A DNA stretch of 64,000 nucleotides from the NCBI RefSeq assembly GCF_030014955.1, contig NZ_JAGRPV010000001.1, forward strand, positions 3,100,001 to 3,164,000. The letters are read 5' to 3'. Positions 52,516 to 61,422 of the stretch are shown here, piece by piece. The DNA is from Cohnella hashimotonis (lineage in GTDB: Bacteria > Bacillota > Bacilli > Paenibacillales > Paenibacillaceae). Made by a program: the position numbers and the translations under genes. Below the pieces are notes generated by a model. That model did not search any database. It was not told the origin of the DNA and saw only the letters and a list, made by a program, of their open reading frames with translations. Positions within the stretch are counted from its first letter, which is position 1. Each line of letters begins with the position of its first letter.

Positions 52516-54975
52516 TCACGGCGTCACGCGCAGCGAATCCACCAGCATATACGAGCCTGTCTTTTTAACGGCCTTGATCGTATGCGATCCCGCGGTCAAG
52601 CCGCTTGCGCCGTAAATCGACTGGTTAACCATGCGTGTCGCGTTGTACGTGTTCGCCGTCGTTTGCAGGACGTTGTCGATATAAATGTCGACATTGCCCT
52701 GATCCGGCGCCTTCTCACCCAGCAGCTCGATCCCCGTTCCGTTAAACGTGTATTGCATGTAATCGTTGTTGGCAGCCGTGAAGTGCACGTCGTCACTGTA
52801 ATCCCCATAGCCGCGATTGGCGTTCTGCGACCAGGTGCCGGAGTACGTGATGCCGGAATCCGTATTATTCAGCTGAATACGGCTGCTGCGGACACTCAGC
52901 TTGTCGAGCAGCATGTACGTTCCCGACTTCTTCACGGCTTTGAGGGTATGGGCGCCGCTCGTCAAGCCGCGGATGCTATAGACGGTCTGCTGCGCGAGCC
53001 GCGTCGCGTTATAGGTGCTCGCCGTCTGCTTGAAGATGCCGTCTATATAAATGTCGATGTCTCCTTGCGACGATTCCTTCTCGGTAATGAGATCGATGCC
53101 TGTGCCATTGAAGGCGTATTGGAAATAATCGTTGTTCGTCATCGTATAGTGGACATCGTCGTTGTAATCCCCGAAGCCGCGGGCGGTGCTGGTCGACCAG
53201 GATCCGGAAAATGTAAAGCCCGCATCCGTATCGTTCACTTCGATCGGCGAAGCAACGTTAAACGAGAGTTTGTCGAGCAGCATGAACGTACCGGTCTTTT
53301 TCACCGCCTTCAACGTATGAACGCCGTTCGAGAGCCCCGAAACGCTATATACTTTCTGCTGCGTCTGACGCGTCGCATTGTAAGTATTGACCGTTTGTTT
53401 CAGCACGCCGTCGATGTAGATGTCGACATTTCCCTGTGACGAATCCTTCTCGGTATATAAGTCGATGCCGGTTCCGTTGAACGAAAATTCGAAATAGTCA
53501 CCGTTCGTTTGCGTATAGTGGACATCGTCCTTGAAATCGCCGAGCCCGCGATTCCAGCTCCGCTGCCAGCTTCCCGTATAAGAGATGCCCGTGTCATCGT
53601 CGTTTACAACGTTAGCGCCGCCGTTCGTCACGACTCGCAGCATCCGGGACGCGTGCGGCGCGAGATTCACGGCGCTGTAGCCCGTCGCGAACTTGCCCAG
53701 ATCGGTGTGCGTCCACAGATCGCGGACCGTTGCGGAGCCGTATAGGCCGATGTCGCTCCAGTTCGCCGTCACCGTAGCCGAAGCGCTGCCGAGGTTGAAC
53801 AGAGCGACCGTATAACTGCCGTCCCCGTTGTTCGCGTACCATACCTGCTGGTTGGTCGCGGTCGAGACCGGATGCGCAGGGCGCCCCGCCTGATTGACCG
53901 CGATCACCTCGTCATTCGTCAAGAGTCCGATGCCGAAGCTGTCCAGATTGGTCAAGTCATTGCCCGTGTACAGCTGCGCAGACGACATCGACCATAACGT
54001 CATCGCCGTGCGGCGCTCGTCCTGGGTCAAGCCGTCCATCGTCCCGTTGCCGACGTTCAGCGAGTCGAAGTCGTTCCAGCCGCCCGGCCTCGCATCGCGC
54101 CACCAAATTTCGGCATCCGGAAAAAGGCGGGCGATGTTGTTCCACTCGGTCAGCTTCACGCCGGGCTGATAAGCTTCGACGTCCCAATCGACGCGCCAGC
54201 CGTTGGCGTATTGCTTCCAATAATCGACGTAGTTATGGTCGAGCGCCCAGGAGAGCTCGAACCAGATCCCGTGCGGCGCAAGCGCGGTCGCCCATGCCTT
54301 CACGTCGTCGCGCGCGTCGATCGACGTATCGTTATGGCCGGAGCCCGGCGTCACGCTGTCGAACTTCACGAAGTCGATGCCCCAGGACGCGATCAAATCG
54401 GCGATGGAGTTGACATAGCTTTGGGCGCAGGGATTCGCGAAGTTGATCTTGTAGCCGATGTTCCAATAGTCCGCCGTCGTAAGCGGCAAGACGGCAATAT
54501 CCTGCATGTGGCAGGAGGTCGTGCCATAAATCGGCAGGTTGGCATTGTAGGCGTCCTTCGACAGCCCGGGAATCAGATAGATGCCGATTTTTTGCCCATT
54601 GTTGTGCACGTAGTCGATAACGTCCTGGAAGCCGTTCGGGTAAAGGGTCGTGCTCGGGACCGGCCGGCCGTATCCGTCCATGCTTCCGTTCCAGCCTGCG
54701 TCGATGTTGATGTATTCGTAGCCGTGAGACTGCAGGGTGGCGTGCATGGCGTCCGACTGCGCCTTGATCTGGGCTGCCGTGATAAAGGGATTGCTGCCCG
54801 AATAAACCTGCATGCTGTAGCTGCTCCAGCCCATATAAGGCTTCTGGCCGAGTCCGTTGATGGCGGCGCTCGCGATTTGCCCTTGCGGCATCGCGATTCC
54901 CGCTTGCGTCGCGAGAATGGCAACGGTCAGCAAGAGGATGCGAAGCTTGATGAAAGGTTTGAACATAATGAACAT
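52516..54975 (-). CDS. Secreted GH27 alpha-galactosidase with three tandem C-terminal modules
   Basis: An exported enzyme of about 819 residues. The signal peptide (LRILLLTVAILATQAG) is followed by the GH27 catalytic barrel (about 38-385) with KPYMGWSSY, nucleophile region DFVKFDSV and acid region RDARPGGWND. A beta domain follows. Residues ~457-578, 581-700 and 702-819 are three copies of one module, each with D-T/D-x-G-x-x-Y/F-S/T-G-x-W near its start and G-D-x-x-D-D-V-H. They probably bind carbohydrate. The exact start is open: GGGAG at 54983-54979 is followed by ATGs at 54978, 54975 and 54966. A perfect cre lies upstream. It likely removes alpha-galactose from plant galactomannan or similar. 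Confidence 0.9.
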   Translation of the reverse strand: MFIMFKPFIKLRILLLTVAILATQAGIAMPQGQIASAAINGLGQKPYMGWSSYSMQVYSGSNPFITAAQIKAQSDAMHATLQSHGYEYINIDAGWNGSMDGYGRPVPSTTLYPNGFQDVIDYVHNNGQKIGIYLIPGLSKDAYNANLPIYGTTSCHMQDIAVLPLTTADYWNIGYKINFANPCAQSYVNSIADLIASWGIDFVKFDSVTPGSGHNDTSIDARDDVKAWATALAPHGIWFELSWALDHNYVDYWKQYANGWRVDWDVEAYQPGVKLTEWNNIARLFPDAEIWWRDARPGGWNDFDSLNVGNGTMDGLTQDERRTAMTLWSMSSAQLYTGNDLTNLDSFGIGLLTNDEVIAVNQAGRPAHPVSTATNQQVWYANNGDGSYTVALFNLGSASATVTANWSDIGLYGSATVRDLWTHTDLGKFATGYSAVNLAPHASRMLRVVTNGGANVVNDDDTGISYTGSWQRSWNRGLGDFKDDVHYTQTNGDYFEFSFNGTGIDLYTEKDSSQGNVDIYIDGVLKQTVNTYNATRQTQQKVYSVSGLSNGVHTLKAVKKTGTFMLLDKLSFNVASPIEVNDTDAGFTFSGSWSTSTARGFGDYNDDVHYTMTNNDYFQYAFNGTGIDLITEKESSQGDIDIYIDGIFKQTASTYNATRLAQQTVYSIRGLTSGAHTLKAVKKSGTYMLLDKLSVRSSRIQLNNTDSGITYSGTWSQNANRGYGDYSDDVHFTAANNDYMQYTFNGTGIELLGEKAPDQGNVDIYIDNVLQTTANTYNATRMVNQSIYGASGLTAGSHTIKAVKKTGSYMLVDSLRVTP

Positions 54976-55098
54976 CATCTCCCATTCTAATGGATCGTGA
55001 AGCCACGAACAGACCGCCGATGGGCGCGTTGACTTCCCTGCGGCCGCCATGCAGTTGCATACCGTTTGCTCCGCCGCATCCCCTCCTTTTAGAATATT

Positions 55099-55112
55099 TG
55101 ATAGCGCTTACA
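55099..55112. promoter_or_regulatory. Perfect cre site upstream of the GH27 gene
   Basis: On the minus strand TGTAAGCGCTATCA matches the CcpA consensus TGWNANCGNTNWCA at every position. It lies about 125 bp upstream of the alpha-galactosidase start region and indicates carbon catabolite repression. Confidence 0.8.
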
Positions 55113-55218
55113 CATTTGATTAGATTCATTATCATTTCCTTGCGTCAATAAAAATAGGTACAATTGCGCCGTGTGGCGTACCGAATCGCCGTTTTTTGTT
55201 TAAAATGGTTGCAAATCG

Positions 55219-55259
55219 CAAAAAAATGCGATGCAGAAAACCTCTCTCTGCATCGCATT
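55219..55259 (-). terminator. Terminator after the GH9 gene
   Basis: AATGCGATGCAG (55225-55236) pairs perfectly with CTGCATCGCATT (55248-55259), and the minus strand continues with a T-run. Confidence 0.92.
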
Positions 55260-55301
55260 CGATCGTCACTTCAATGTCATGGCCGGCATCCCTGCTATTC
55301 T

Positions 55302-57785
55302 TTACGATTTGCCGCTCGTAAGCTGCTGCGCCGCCAAGGCGATAAACATAAAGTGCGAAGAACCGCCTCCCAGTACATACTCCACCTGCTGCCACAAATA
55401 AGGGAATACCAGCAGCTCGGGGAAGTCGGGACGAATCAGCGCAGTACCCGAAATGACGCCGCCGGGAATATAGGACCAATCGGCGCGATTTAGTCCGTAC
55501 CCTACCGTTGCCGAATTGGCGCCTACGCCCGAAGCGAACGACATCGTATTAGCGCCTGGATGACAGCCCAATACAAAGTTTAGGGCATTAAAAATCAACT
55601 CGGATTCGAAAATATCGGGATAAGCCCGATGCAGGAAATAATATTCGTATCCCTGTTGTTGAATTCCCCATCCCGCTCCCCAGATGTGCGGGCGATACGG
55701 GATACCGTAAGGCGTCTCGGCACTTTGCAGCGCAAACTGCTCTTTTAACGCCGGCAAGGCATAACAAAACTTTTGCGTGAATCCGGCGTCGTTCATCGCT
55801 TTTTCGGCGCGAGCGATAAACCAGCCTACCTGGTCGATCGATTGGACGATAAAATCCGTTTCCGACAACAAGTGGCTTTTATAAGCGTCTTCTCCGGTCG
55901 TTAAAAACAATTCGGCGGCGGCATGCACCTTTGCCGTCCTGGCATTGCCGGTCCCATCCGTCATCTTGAATAGTTCGGCGGCGGCCTGCAACGCTTGCTG
56001 ACTTAAAACAGGGTTAAAATCGAGCAAGGCGCGCGAAGCGGCTGCGAGATGGGCGGCAGTCGTCAATTCCCGCGGCGGATTGTCTTCGGTGAACACCCAA
56101 CGTTCCGAATCCATGCTCGCGCTGTCGCCAAGATGAACGTATTGCCGAAGGTCGTTCTCGATAATTCCCCGATAAAGACGCCCCAATGCGCGGTAGCCGC
56201 CTACGACGGACAAGACGCCGTGCTCGATCTGCTGCAGAATGTCGTTTTTCCCGTCAGGCTGGTGGATCTCGACGATTCGCTTGTCCTGATCGATCGTCGT
56301 CGCGTCGTAATAGACGTTAAAAGACTCGTATGCGAGGGCGAGCGTATAAAATTCGCCGGACTGCGATTCGATCCGCAGGTCAAAATCGCCGGCGTCGTGC
56401 CAACCGCCAACATTCAGCCCCGGCACGAAGTCGCCCGGCTTGTAGTCGGTGAGCGTGGACGCGCCTTGTTCGTAACCGTCAAAGTGGTTCAAATTTGTCG
56501 GAGCCATCCGGGCGTCATGTTCGTGACAATCGCCATGCCAGACGCGGTATTTCTCGCTTACCCGCATATGGCACATCTGGACGGGAAGAAAATATTCCAG
56601 CACCGGCTGCCAGACGCCACGGTCGTAAATATCGCCGGCAATCCGGAAGATGGATGACGAAGACGATCCGTATTGGACTTTGTACAGGCCTTCCTCCCTG
56701 ATATCCGTAAAGTCGAACTTGAGATAGCGATAGCGGAGAAATGGTCCCCATTCTTCACCCGCTGCCGAGAAAACCTCCTTTTCGCCGAACTCCGTGATTC
56801 TGAAAAGCGACAGCTTTTCGCGTTTGCTCTCGCGTTGATCAAGCTCGATGATCGCAGTCTTCGATTGACCGGGGTGGTACCCGACCTGCGAAGTTTGAAC
56901 GACGGCAGGAGCGAGCCAGTCTTCCACGACGTTAGGGGTGATGATCCACTCGATCGCATGACCAGTGGCTCCTGCAGGCACCTCGCTGCTGATCACGAAC
57001 CAGCCGTTGTTATGGTTCATTCGCCCGTCGTACAGCTTGAGCTCCGCCCCTTTGCTTTCGATGGTGAAGCGGTTGTACGGATCTTCGGGCCGCACGGTAA
57101 AACGTTTTCCCACGGCATAAGGCTGAGCGACGAGATCGTCGGCGATCATCGGGTTGTATCCCTTGTTGCCGCCGGTCAGCCGTTGAAGATCCGCTTTCGC
57201 ATCGGGCTCGCCAAAGCTCCCCGGATGCGCATGATTGGAGGGCAGCGACAAAACCGGACCGTTCGGCTGTTCCGGGAAAATGCCGGATTGGTTGTCCATG
57301 ATCCAGGGCTTGCCGAACAACGCGCCGGGAAACAGTTCCAGGTTAAAGCTTATTTTACCGACGAACCTGTCCGGGATCGGCCTGTCCAAATCGACCGTCA
57401 CTTTGACCGAGGGGCCTTCCCCTTGAACGATCACGTTGTAATTAAACTCGAATTCCGGATAGACCATCGGATTAAAGCCTTTTAAGTGTTTCGATTTGTC
57501 CGGAAAGCCGAGCGAAGTGACGATCGCATTCGCTGCTTCGTCCAGCTCGCGCTTGCCCTGCTTGGGCACCGGCTGCCATTGTCCCGGGGTCTGCTCGAAC
57601 CGTATGTCGCCGTTCGTGGCGACGCGATTGCCGTGCATGAGAATGCTTACGCCGGATTGATGCCCTTCCGGATAAATATCGTCGAAGGCCATCACATTCA
57701 CGCCCTGATTTTCAAAATAGCCGGTTGCGCGATTTAAGTTGAACCCCTTGTTCTCAGCGGCGGCGGGGCCGTTTCCTTTTTCCAT
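55302..57785 (-). CDS. GH9-family glycoside hydrolase with unusual N-terminal domain, no signal peptide
   Basis: An 827-residue protein. The C-terminal part (about 387-827) is a GH9 (alpha/alpha)6 barrel with the catalytic base segment GGWHDAGDFDL and the closing FPYLWQQVEYVLGG containing the acid. It is preceded by a CelD_N Ig-like domain (about 293-385, starting TSQVGYHPGQ). The first ~290 residues form a domain I do not recognise (NRATGYFENQGVNVMAFDDI, then SGVSILMHGNRVATNGDIRF). No signal peptide or membrane segment is seen, so it appears cytosolic, unusual for GH9. ATG 57785 has AAAGGAG 9 nt upstream. It may hydrolyse imported beta-linked oligosaccharides. Confidence 0.85.
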   Translation of the reverse strand: MEKGNGPAAAENKGFNLNRATGYFENQGVNVMAFDDIYPEGHQSGVSILMHGNRVATNGDIRFEQTPGQWQPVPKQGKRELDEAANAIVTSLGFPDKSKHLKGFNPMVYPEFEFNYNVIVQGEGPSVKVTVDLDRPIPDRFVGKISFNLELFPGALFGKPWIMDNQSGIFPEQPNGPVLSLPSNHAHPGSFGEPDAKADLQRLTGGNKGYNPMIADDLVAQPYAVGKRFTVRPEDPYNRFTIESKGAELKLYDGRMNHNNGWFVISSEVPAGATGHAIEWIITPNVVEDWLAPAVVQTSQVGYHPGQSKTAIIELDQRESKREKLSLFRITEFGEKEVFSAAGEEWGPFLRYRYLKFDFTDIREEGLYKVQYGSSSSSIFRIAGDIYDRGVWQPVLEYFLPVQMCHMRVSEKYRVWHGDCHEHDARMAPTNLNHFDGYEQGASTLTDYKPGDFVPGLNVGGWHDAGDFDLRIESQSGEFYTLALAYESFNVYYDATTIDQDKRIVEIHQPDGKNDILQQIEHGVLSVVGGYRALGRLYRGIIENDLRQYVHLGDSASMDSERWVFTEDNPPRELTTAAHLAAASRALLDFNPVLSQQALQAAAELFKMTDGTGNARTAKVHAAAELFLTTGEDAYKSHLLSETDFIVQSIDQVGWFIARAEKAMNDAGFTQKFCYALPALKEQFALQSAETPYGIPYRPHIWGAGWGIQQQGYEYYFLHRAYPDIFESELIFNALNFVLGCHPGANTMSFASGVGANSATVGYGLNRADWSYIPGGVISGTALIRPDFPELLVFPYLWQQVEYVLGGGSSHFMFIALAAQQLTSGKS

Positions 57786-58030
57786 GTAGTCGCACTCCTT
57801 TTATGGATTTCTGACATTGATGATAATATAGCCAAGCTCTCATGCATAGGCAATTAACGGGAAAAGCGAATGAATCCACGTTATTGTTAGCTCCGGTGCC
57901 GATCGTCACGCTGGAATCGTGCTTCACGTCTGCTTGTTGCGGATGGCGGATGGCTGTCGGCAATCGAGCGCAACCGATTGAGTCCATTGTTCCGTCGTTC
58001 GCGGAAGAGCCGATCACCTGTAAATGCTTA

Positions 58031-58054
58031 AAAACCGCCCTCTACGGGGCGGTT
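58031..58054 (-). terminator. Terminator after the esterase gene
   Basis: AACCGCCC (58033-58040) pairs with GGGCGGTT (58047-58054) with a 6-nt loop, and on the minus strand TTTTT follows directly. Confidence 0.88.
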
Positions 58055-58077
58055 CATTTTCAAGCGGGTGCCGCTCT

Positions 58078-59580
58078 TTATAAGAGCGAGGTTTCATTCT
58101 TCGCCTCCGGAAAGCGGCTATCCGGTCCTTCAAATAAGCTTCCGCCACGATTTTTGAGATGCATATCGAAGAAATCCAGCATATAGGCATTGATGACGGC
58201 GTTCGCTCTTTCAGGCGCAATCTTCCCTGTAATGCCCAGCCATTTGAAAACCGGAGAAATGAACTGTACATCGGTAAAATTCAAATGCTCCGTATGGTCG
58301 ATATAGAGGAATTGCCCACCCGAAGCAACCGTTTCGCGCATCCGTTCAAGCTCTAACTTTTTGTCCACCGCTACTTGATCCATCCACGCTCTTGAGTTGC
58401 CCAAGCGTTTAAGCTCTGCATCCGTGTAGATATGATCTTCCATCACCAACTTTAATCTTTCGAACTCGCTTTCCGAGTTCATGAACAAAAACGGCTTCTG
58501 CAGACCTTCCCTGTCACGCAGGCGATAAAGCCCCCCATCCAGGTCTATGCCAACCGCGATTCGCGGATCGTAAGAAGCATCATAGGCCGTCGCTCCGCCG
58601 ATGGAGTGACCGAACGTCCCGACATGACCGAGATCGATCCGCCCTTTAAGATCGCTTGGGATCCGTCCCGAATGAAGAAGCTCGAATTGGTCCAGCGCAA
58701 ACGCCACATCGTCGGTTAAAACTTTTCCAAGTTTGTCGCGATTGCCGCTTTCCGTCCGGTAATCATGATCTGATGAGAATAAGTCGTTCGTTGTGCTGGT
58801 CGTAATTCGGCCGTTCGGAAACTCGGTTGCGAATGTATTGTAGGTGTGGTCGATCACTGCCACGATGTATCCGTGACTGGCGAGAGTTTCGGCTTGCGCC
58901 GCGTGGAGGAACCTGGAAGAGCCGAAGCCGGGATTCGCAAGGATTAGCGGGTAGGAAGTCTGTGCCGATGAGACTTTGGCTCCCGAATATGAATGACTGG
59001 ATACGTACTTCAGGTGTTGCAAAGTAATCCCGGGAAGGCCATAGTTCGCGGCCATATAGCTTAATATCCGGGTATCGGGAATAAAAGGAGCGAGCTTGCC
59101 GGTGCCGGCTTGAGCCGGATACCATACCTGAACCATCAATTCTCGCTTACCGTCGCTCGTTTTGTCGAAAATCTCTTCCCTTTTCGTATCCACGAAATGA
59201 AAAGCTTGCGTTCCTACCTTAAATTCGCCTTTCGGTTCAGGCAGTTTAAAAACAGGAAATGCATACAGGAGACCCGCAGTTACGACCAGCATGATCGCTA
59301 TGACGGTATAAGCTGAACCTAGCATAAATCGCGGGATTTTTCTTACGTCCTTTTTTTTATAATATCGATAACCTGAAACGGCTAAAAAAAGGACCGTTAT
59401 GCAGAAGGGGAAAACCAGCTGAATTCTGAATCCTTCTACCGTCCCGTGAATGATTAGTAAAAGCGCGGCGATCCCGCTTGCTACGAATACTGGAATCCTG
59501 CGCAACCCTTTTTTTAATAGGATGGATAACGCGAACAAGCCGATGTTTGACAATAAAAGCAACAGTTCAAACAGCCTCAT
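58078..59580 (-). CDS. Membrane-anchored alpha/beta hydrolase (PAF-acetylhydrolase-like)
   Basis: A 500-residue protein. Four hydrophobic spans occupy the first ~120 residues (LFELLLLLSNIGLFALSILL and others). An extracellular alpha/beta hydrolase domain of the platelet-activating-factor acetylhydrolase/dienelactone hydrolase type follows. The nucleophile elbow is FGHSIGG with Ser326. The oxyanion region is in LILANPGFGSS, and the catalytic histidine is probably in YIDHTEHLNFTD. ATG 59580 is chosen because AAGGAG lies 8 nt upstream, although the frame is open from 59652. Function: hydrolysis of an ester at the cell surface; substrate unknown. It is a single gene with its own terminator. Confidence 0.85.
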   Translation of the reverse strand: MRLFELLLLLSNIGLFALSILLKKGLRRIPVFVASGIAALLLIIHGTVEGFRIQLVFPFCITVLFLAVSGYRYYKKKDVRKIPRFMLGSAYTVIAIMLVVTAGLLYAFPVFKLPEPKGEFKVGTQAFHFVDTKREEIFDKTSDGKRELMVQVWYPAQAGTGKLAPFIPDTRILSYMAANYGLPGITLQHLKYVSSHSYSGAKVSSAQTSYPLILANPGFGSSRFLHAAQAETLASHGYIVAVIDHTYNTFATEFPNGRITTSTTNDLFSSDHDYRTESGNRDKLGKVLTDDVAFALDQFELLHSGRIPSDLKGRIDLGHVGTFGHSIGGATAYDASYDPRIAVGIDLDGGLYRLRDREGLQKPFLFMNSESEFERLKLVMEDHIYTDAELKRLGNSRAWMDQVAVDKKLELERMRETVASGGQFLYIDHTEHLNFTDVQFISPVFKWLGITGKIAPERANAVINAYMLDFFDMHLKNRGGSLFEGPDSRFPEAKNETSLL

Positions 59581-59691
59581 CTCGATTCTCCTTTTTGAAA
59601 ATATCAGTTTACGTTTATCCCAATATAATCCTGCCAGTCTCGCCCAAACCATCGATTTGCCTTACATCTACCTTGCAGTTTTGTAAGGCGC

Positions 59692-59720
59692 AAAAAAAAG
59701 CCGCATATATGCGACTTTTT
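59692..59720 (-). terminator. Terminator after the deaminase gene
   Basis: AAAAAG and the CCGCATATATGCGAC core form a hairpin (59695-59720) with one mismatch, and on the minus strand a run of eight T residues follows. Confidence 0.82.
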
Positions 59721-59820
59721 AGATTAATCAAATGCTCGTTATCGTAATATCGCTCTTCCTTACCGCCGGCTCTTGCTTGCCGTCCGTCGATTGGACACCC
59801 GCCTCTCCCCTTTTTTTGCT

Positions 59821-60306
59821 TTATCCTTGAGAAAAGGCTCGCAGCCGGCGATGAAGCTCCTTCACTTGCGCAGCCAGTCTCGGAACAGGGCCTTCGACCA
59901 CCGTATCCCGAATGACGTCCTGTATCCGTAAAGTGCGCACCTTCGGCTCGGGAACCCCCCATTCGCCAAGCCAGTCGGCCAGCTGCGCGGAGGAGCTCGC
60001 GTATACGATACGGCCCAGTCCGACCCAACCGTGGGCTGCGGCGCACATCGGACAATGCTCGCCGGACGTATACACGGTGGCTTCCCTTCGCTGCTCGGGC
60101 GTCAGATGAGCGGCCGCCCACCGGGCGATCGCGAATTCCGGATGCTGCGTATGGTCCCCGCCCGCCACGCGGTTGCGATCCTCCATGAGCACGTCGCCGT
60201 CGCCCGCGACAAGGATCGAACCAAACGGCTCGTCACCGGCTCCCAGCGCTTCTTCGGCCAGCGCAATGCAGCGGCGCAGATGCATCAGATCGATTTCGTT
60301 AATCAT
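59821..60306 (-). CDS. Nucleoside deaminase-family protein
   Basis: A 161-residue zinc deaminase of the cytidine/deoxycytidylate deaminase superfamily (TadA/GuaD-like). The zinc site is formed by HPEF (in place of the usual H-A/V-E) and by EHCPMCAAA with the P-C-x-x-C motif. GSILVAGDGDVLMEDRNRV is the typical preceding segment. GGAGGG lies upstream of ATG 60306. Candidate substrates are guanine, cytosine or a modified base. It is divergent from a LysR regulator, which probably controls it. Confidence 0.88.
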   Translation of the reverse strand: MINEIDLMHLRRCIALAEEALGAGDEPFGSILVAGDGDVLMEDRNRVAGGDHTQHPEFAIARWAAAHLTPEQRREATVYTSGEHCPMCAAAHGWVGLGRIVYASSSAQLADWLGEWGVPEPKVRTLRIQDVIRDTVVEGPVPRLAAQVKELHRRLRAFSQG

Positions 60307-60425
60307 GATGGTCCCTCCTGTTCTTTCTTATGCCCTCATGGTAGCATGGGAAGGTTGATATGAAAAATATTGATTATATCGTTATTAAATAAGCTTTTTC
60401 ATATACATGCGAGGGGGAAGCGGCG

Positions 60426-61310
60426 TTGGACATTCGACAGCTGCGTTATTTCGTTGCCATCGTAGAGGAAGGCACGGTTTCGGGCGCAGCCAAGCGCCTG
60501 CATCTCTCCCAACCTCCGTTAAGCCAGCAATTGAAGGCAATGGAAGAGGACGTTGGCGCACTTCTTCTGGAGAGAATCGGCAAAAGACTGGAAGTGACTG
60601 AGGCAGGCAAACGTTTGTACGAGTATGCGTTGCAAATGATTGAATTAATGGAGGCGGCCAAATCGGAGGTTCAGGAAGTTGGCAACGGGTTGAACGGCCG
60701 GCTCTCCATTGGCGTGAACACTTTGTCCGTAGCGGGCCTCTCTCCCGCTCTCCAGCACTTTAATCGGCTATATCCGAAAATGACTTACAAAATTCATCAA
60801 GGGGAATCGTCTCATCTATGTCGCTTGGTTCGAGAACGCGAGGTTGAACTTGCTTTTGTCCGGCTGCCGCTTGAGCTGGGGGACGATCTGTCGGTCCTGC
60901 ATCATGAACAAGAACCGTTTTATGTTATTTCCTCTGATCGGCATACGTTCGGGGATGAACGGGAGATCTCCCTGGCTGACGTCGTCAATCTCCCACTCCT
61001 GCTTCCAAGCACGCAAGGTCTAGGCGTCCATTATTTGATTTTGAAATCGTTCTCCGAACTTCGACTGGAGCCGACGATCCAAGGGGAATGCTCCGATATC
61101 GGCCTCTTAATGCGCTTGGTATCCGCCGGTTTCTGCATTTCGATCGTTCCGGAATCGCTGCTTGACCATTATCCCGGTTTTCCCATTAGGCGACGAAAAC
61201 TATCCGGCGAATCCGGGTTGATATCGTCTATCGGTCTTGTGGCTCTGCGCCGCCATCGATTGTCTAAGGCAGCCCGGAACTTTATCGATCTATACCGTTC
61301 GGAGAAGTAG
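60426..61310 (+). CDS. LysR-family transcriptional regulator
   Basis: A 294-residue LysR regulator. The N-terminal helix-turn-helix (about 1-60) reads FVAIVEEGTVSGAAKRLHLS, then QPPLSQQLKAMEEDVGALLL; the effector-binding domain occupies about 90-290. The start is TTG 60426 with GAGGGGG 8 nt upstream, giving the standard MDIRQLRYF opening. It is transcribed away from the nucleoside deaminase gene and shares a 119-bp AT-rich intergenic region. By family precedent it activates that divergent gene in response to a small ligand. Ligand unknown. Confidence 0.92.
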   Translation: MDIRQLRYFVAIVEEGTVSGAAKRLHLSQPPLSQQLKAMEEDVGALLLERIGKRLEVTEAGKRLYEYALQMIELMEAAKSEVQEVGNGLNGRLSIGVNTLSVAGLSPALQHFNRLYPKMTYKIHQGESSHLCRLVREREVELAFVRLPLELGDDLSVLHHEQEPFYVISSDRHTFGDEREISLADVVNLPLLLPSTQGLGVHYLILKSFSELRLEPTIQGECSDIGLLMRLVSAGFCISIVPESLLDHYPGFPIRRRKLSGESGLISSIGLVALRRHRLSKAARNFIDLYRSEK

Positions 61311-61422
61311 GTGCCATGCACAATGGGAAAAAGCAGTCGGAAGCGCTTGCGAGAGCGCCTTTCGCCTGCTTGTTCGTCAATATCGCAAATCTTTCGGTTG
61401 TCTCGTGACGAGATTCGATGTT

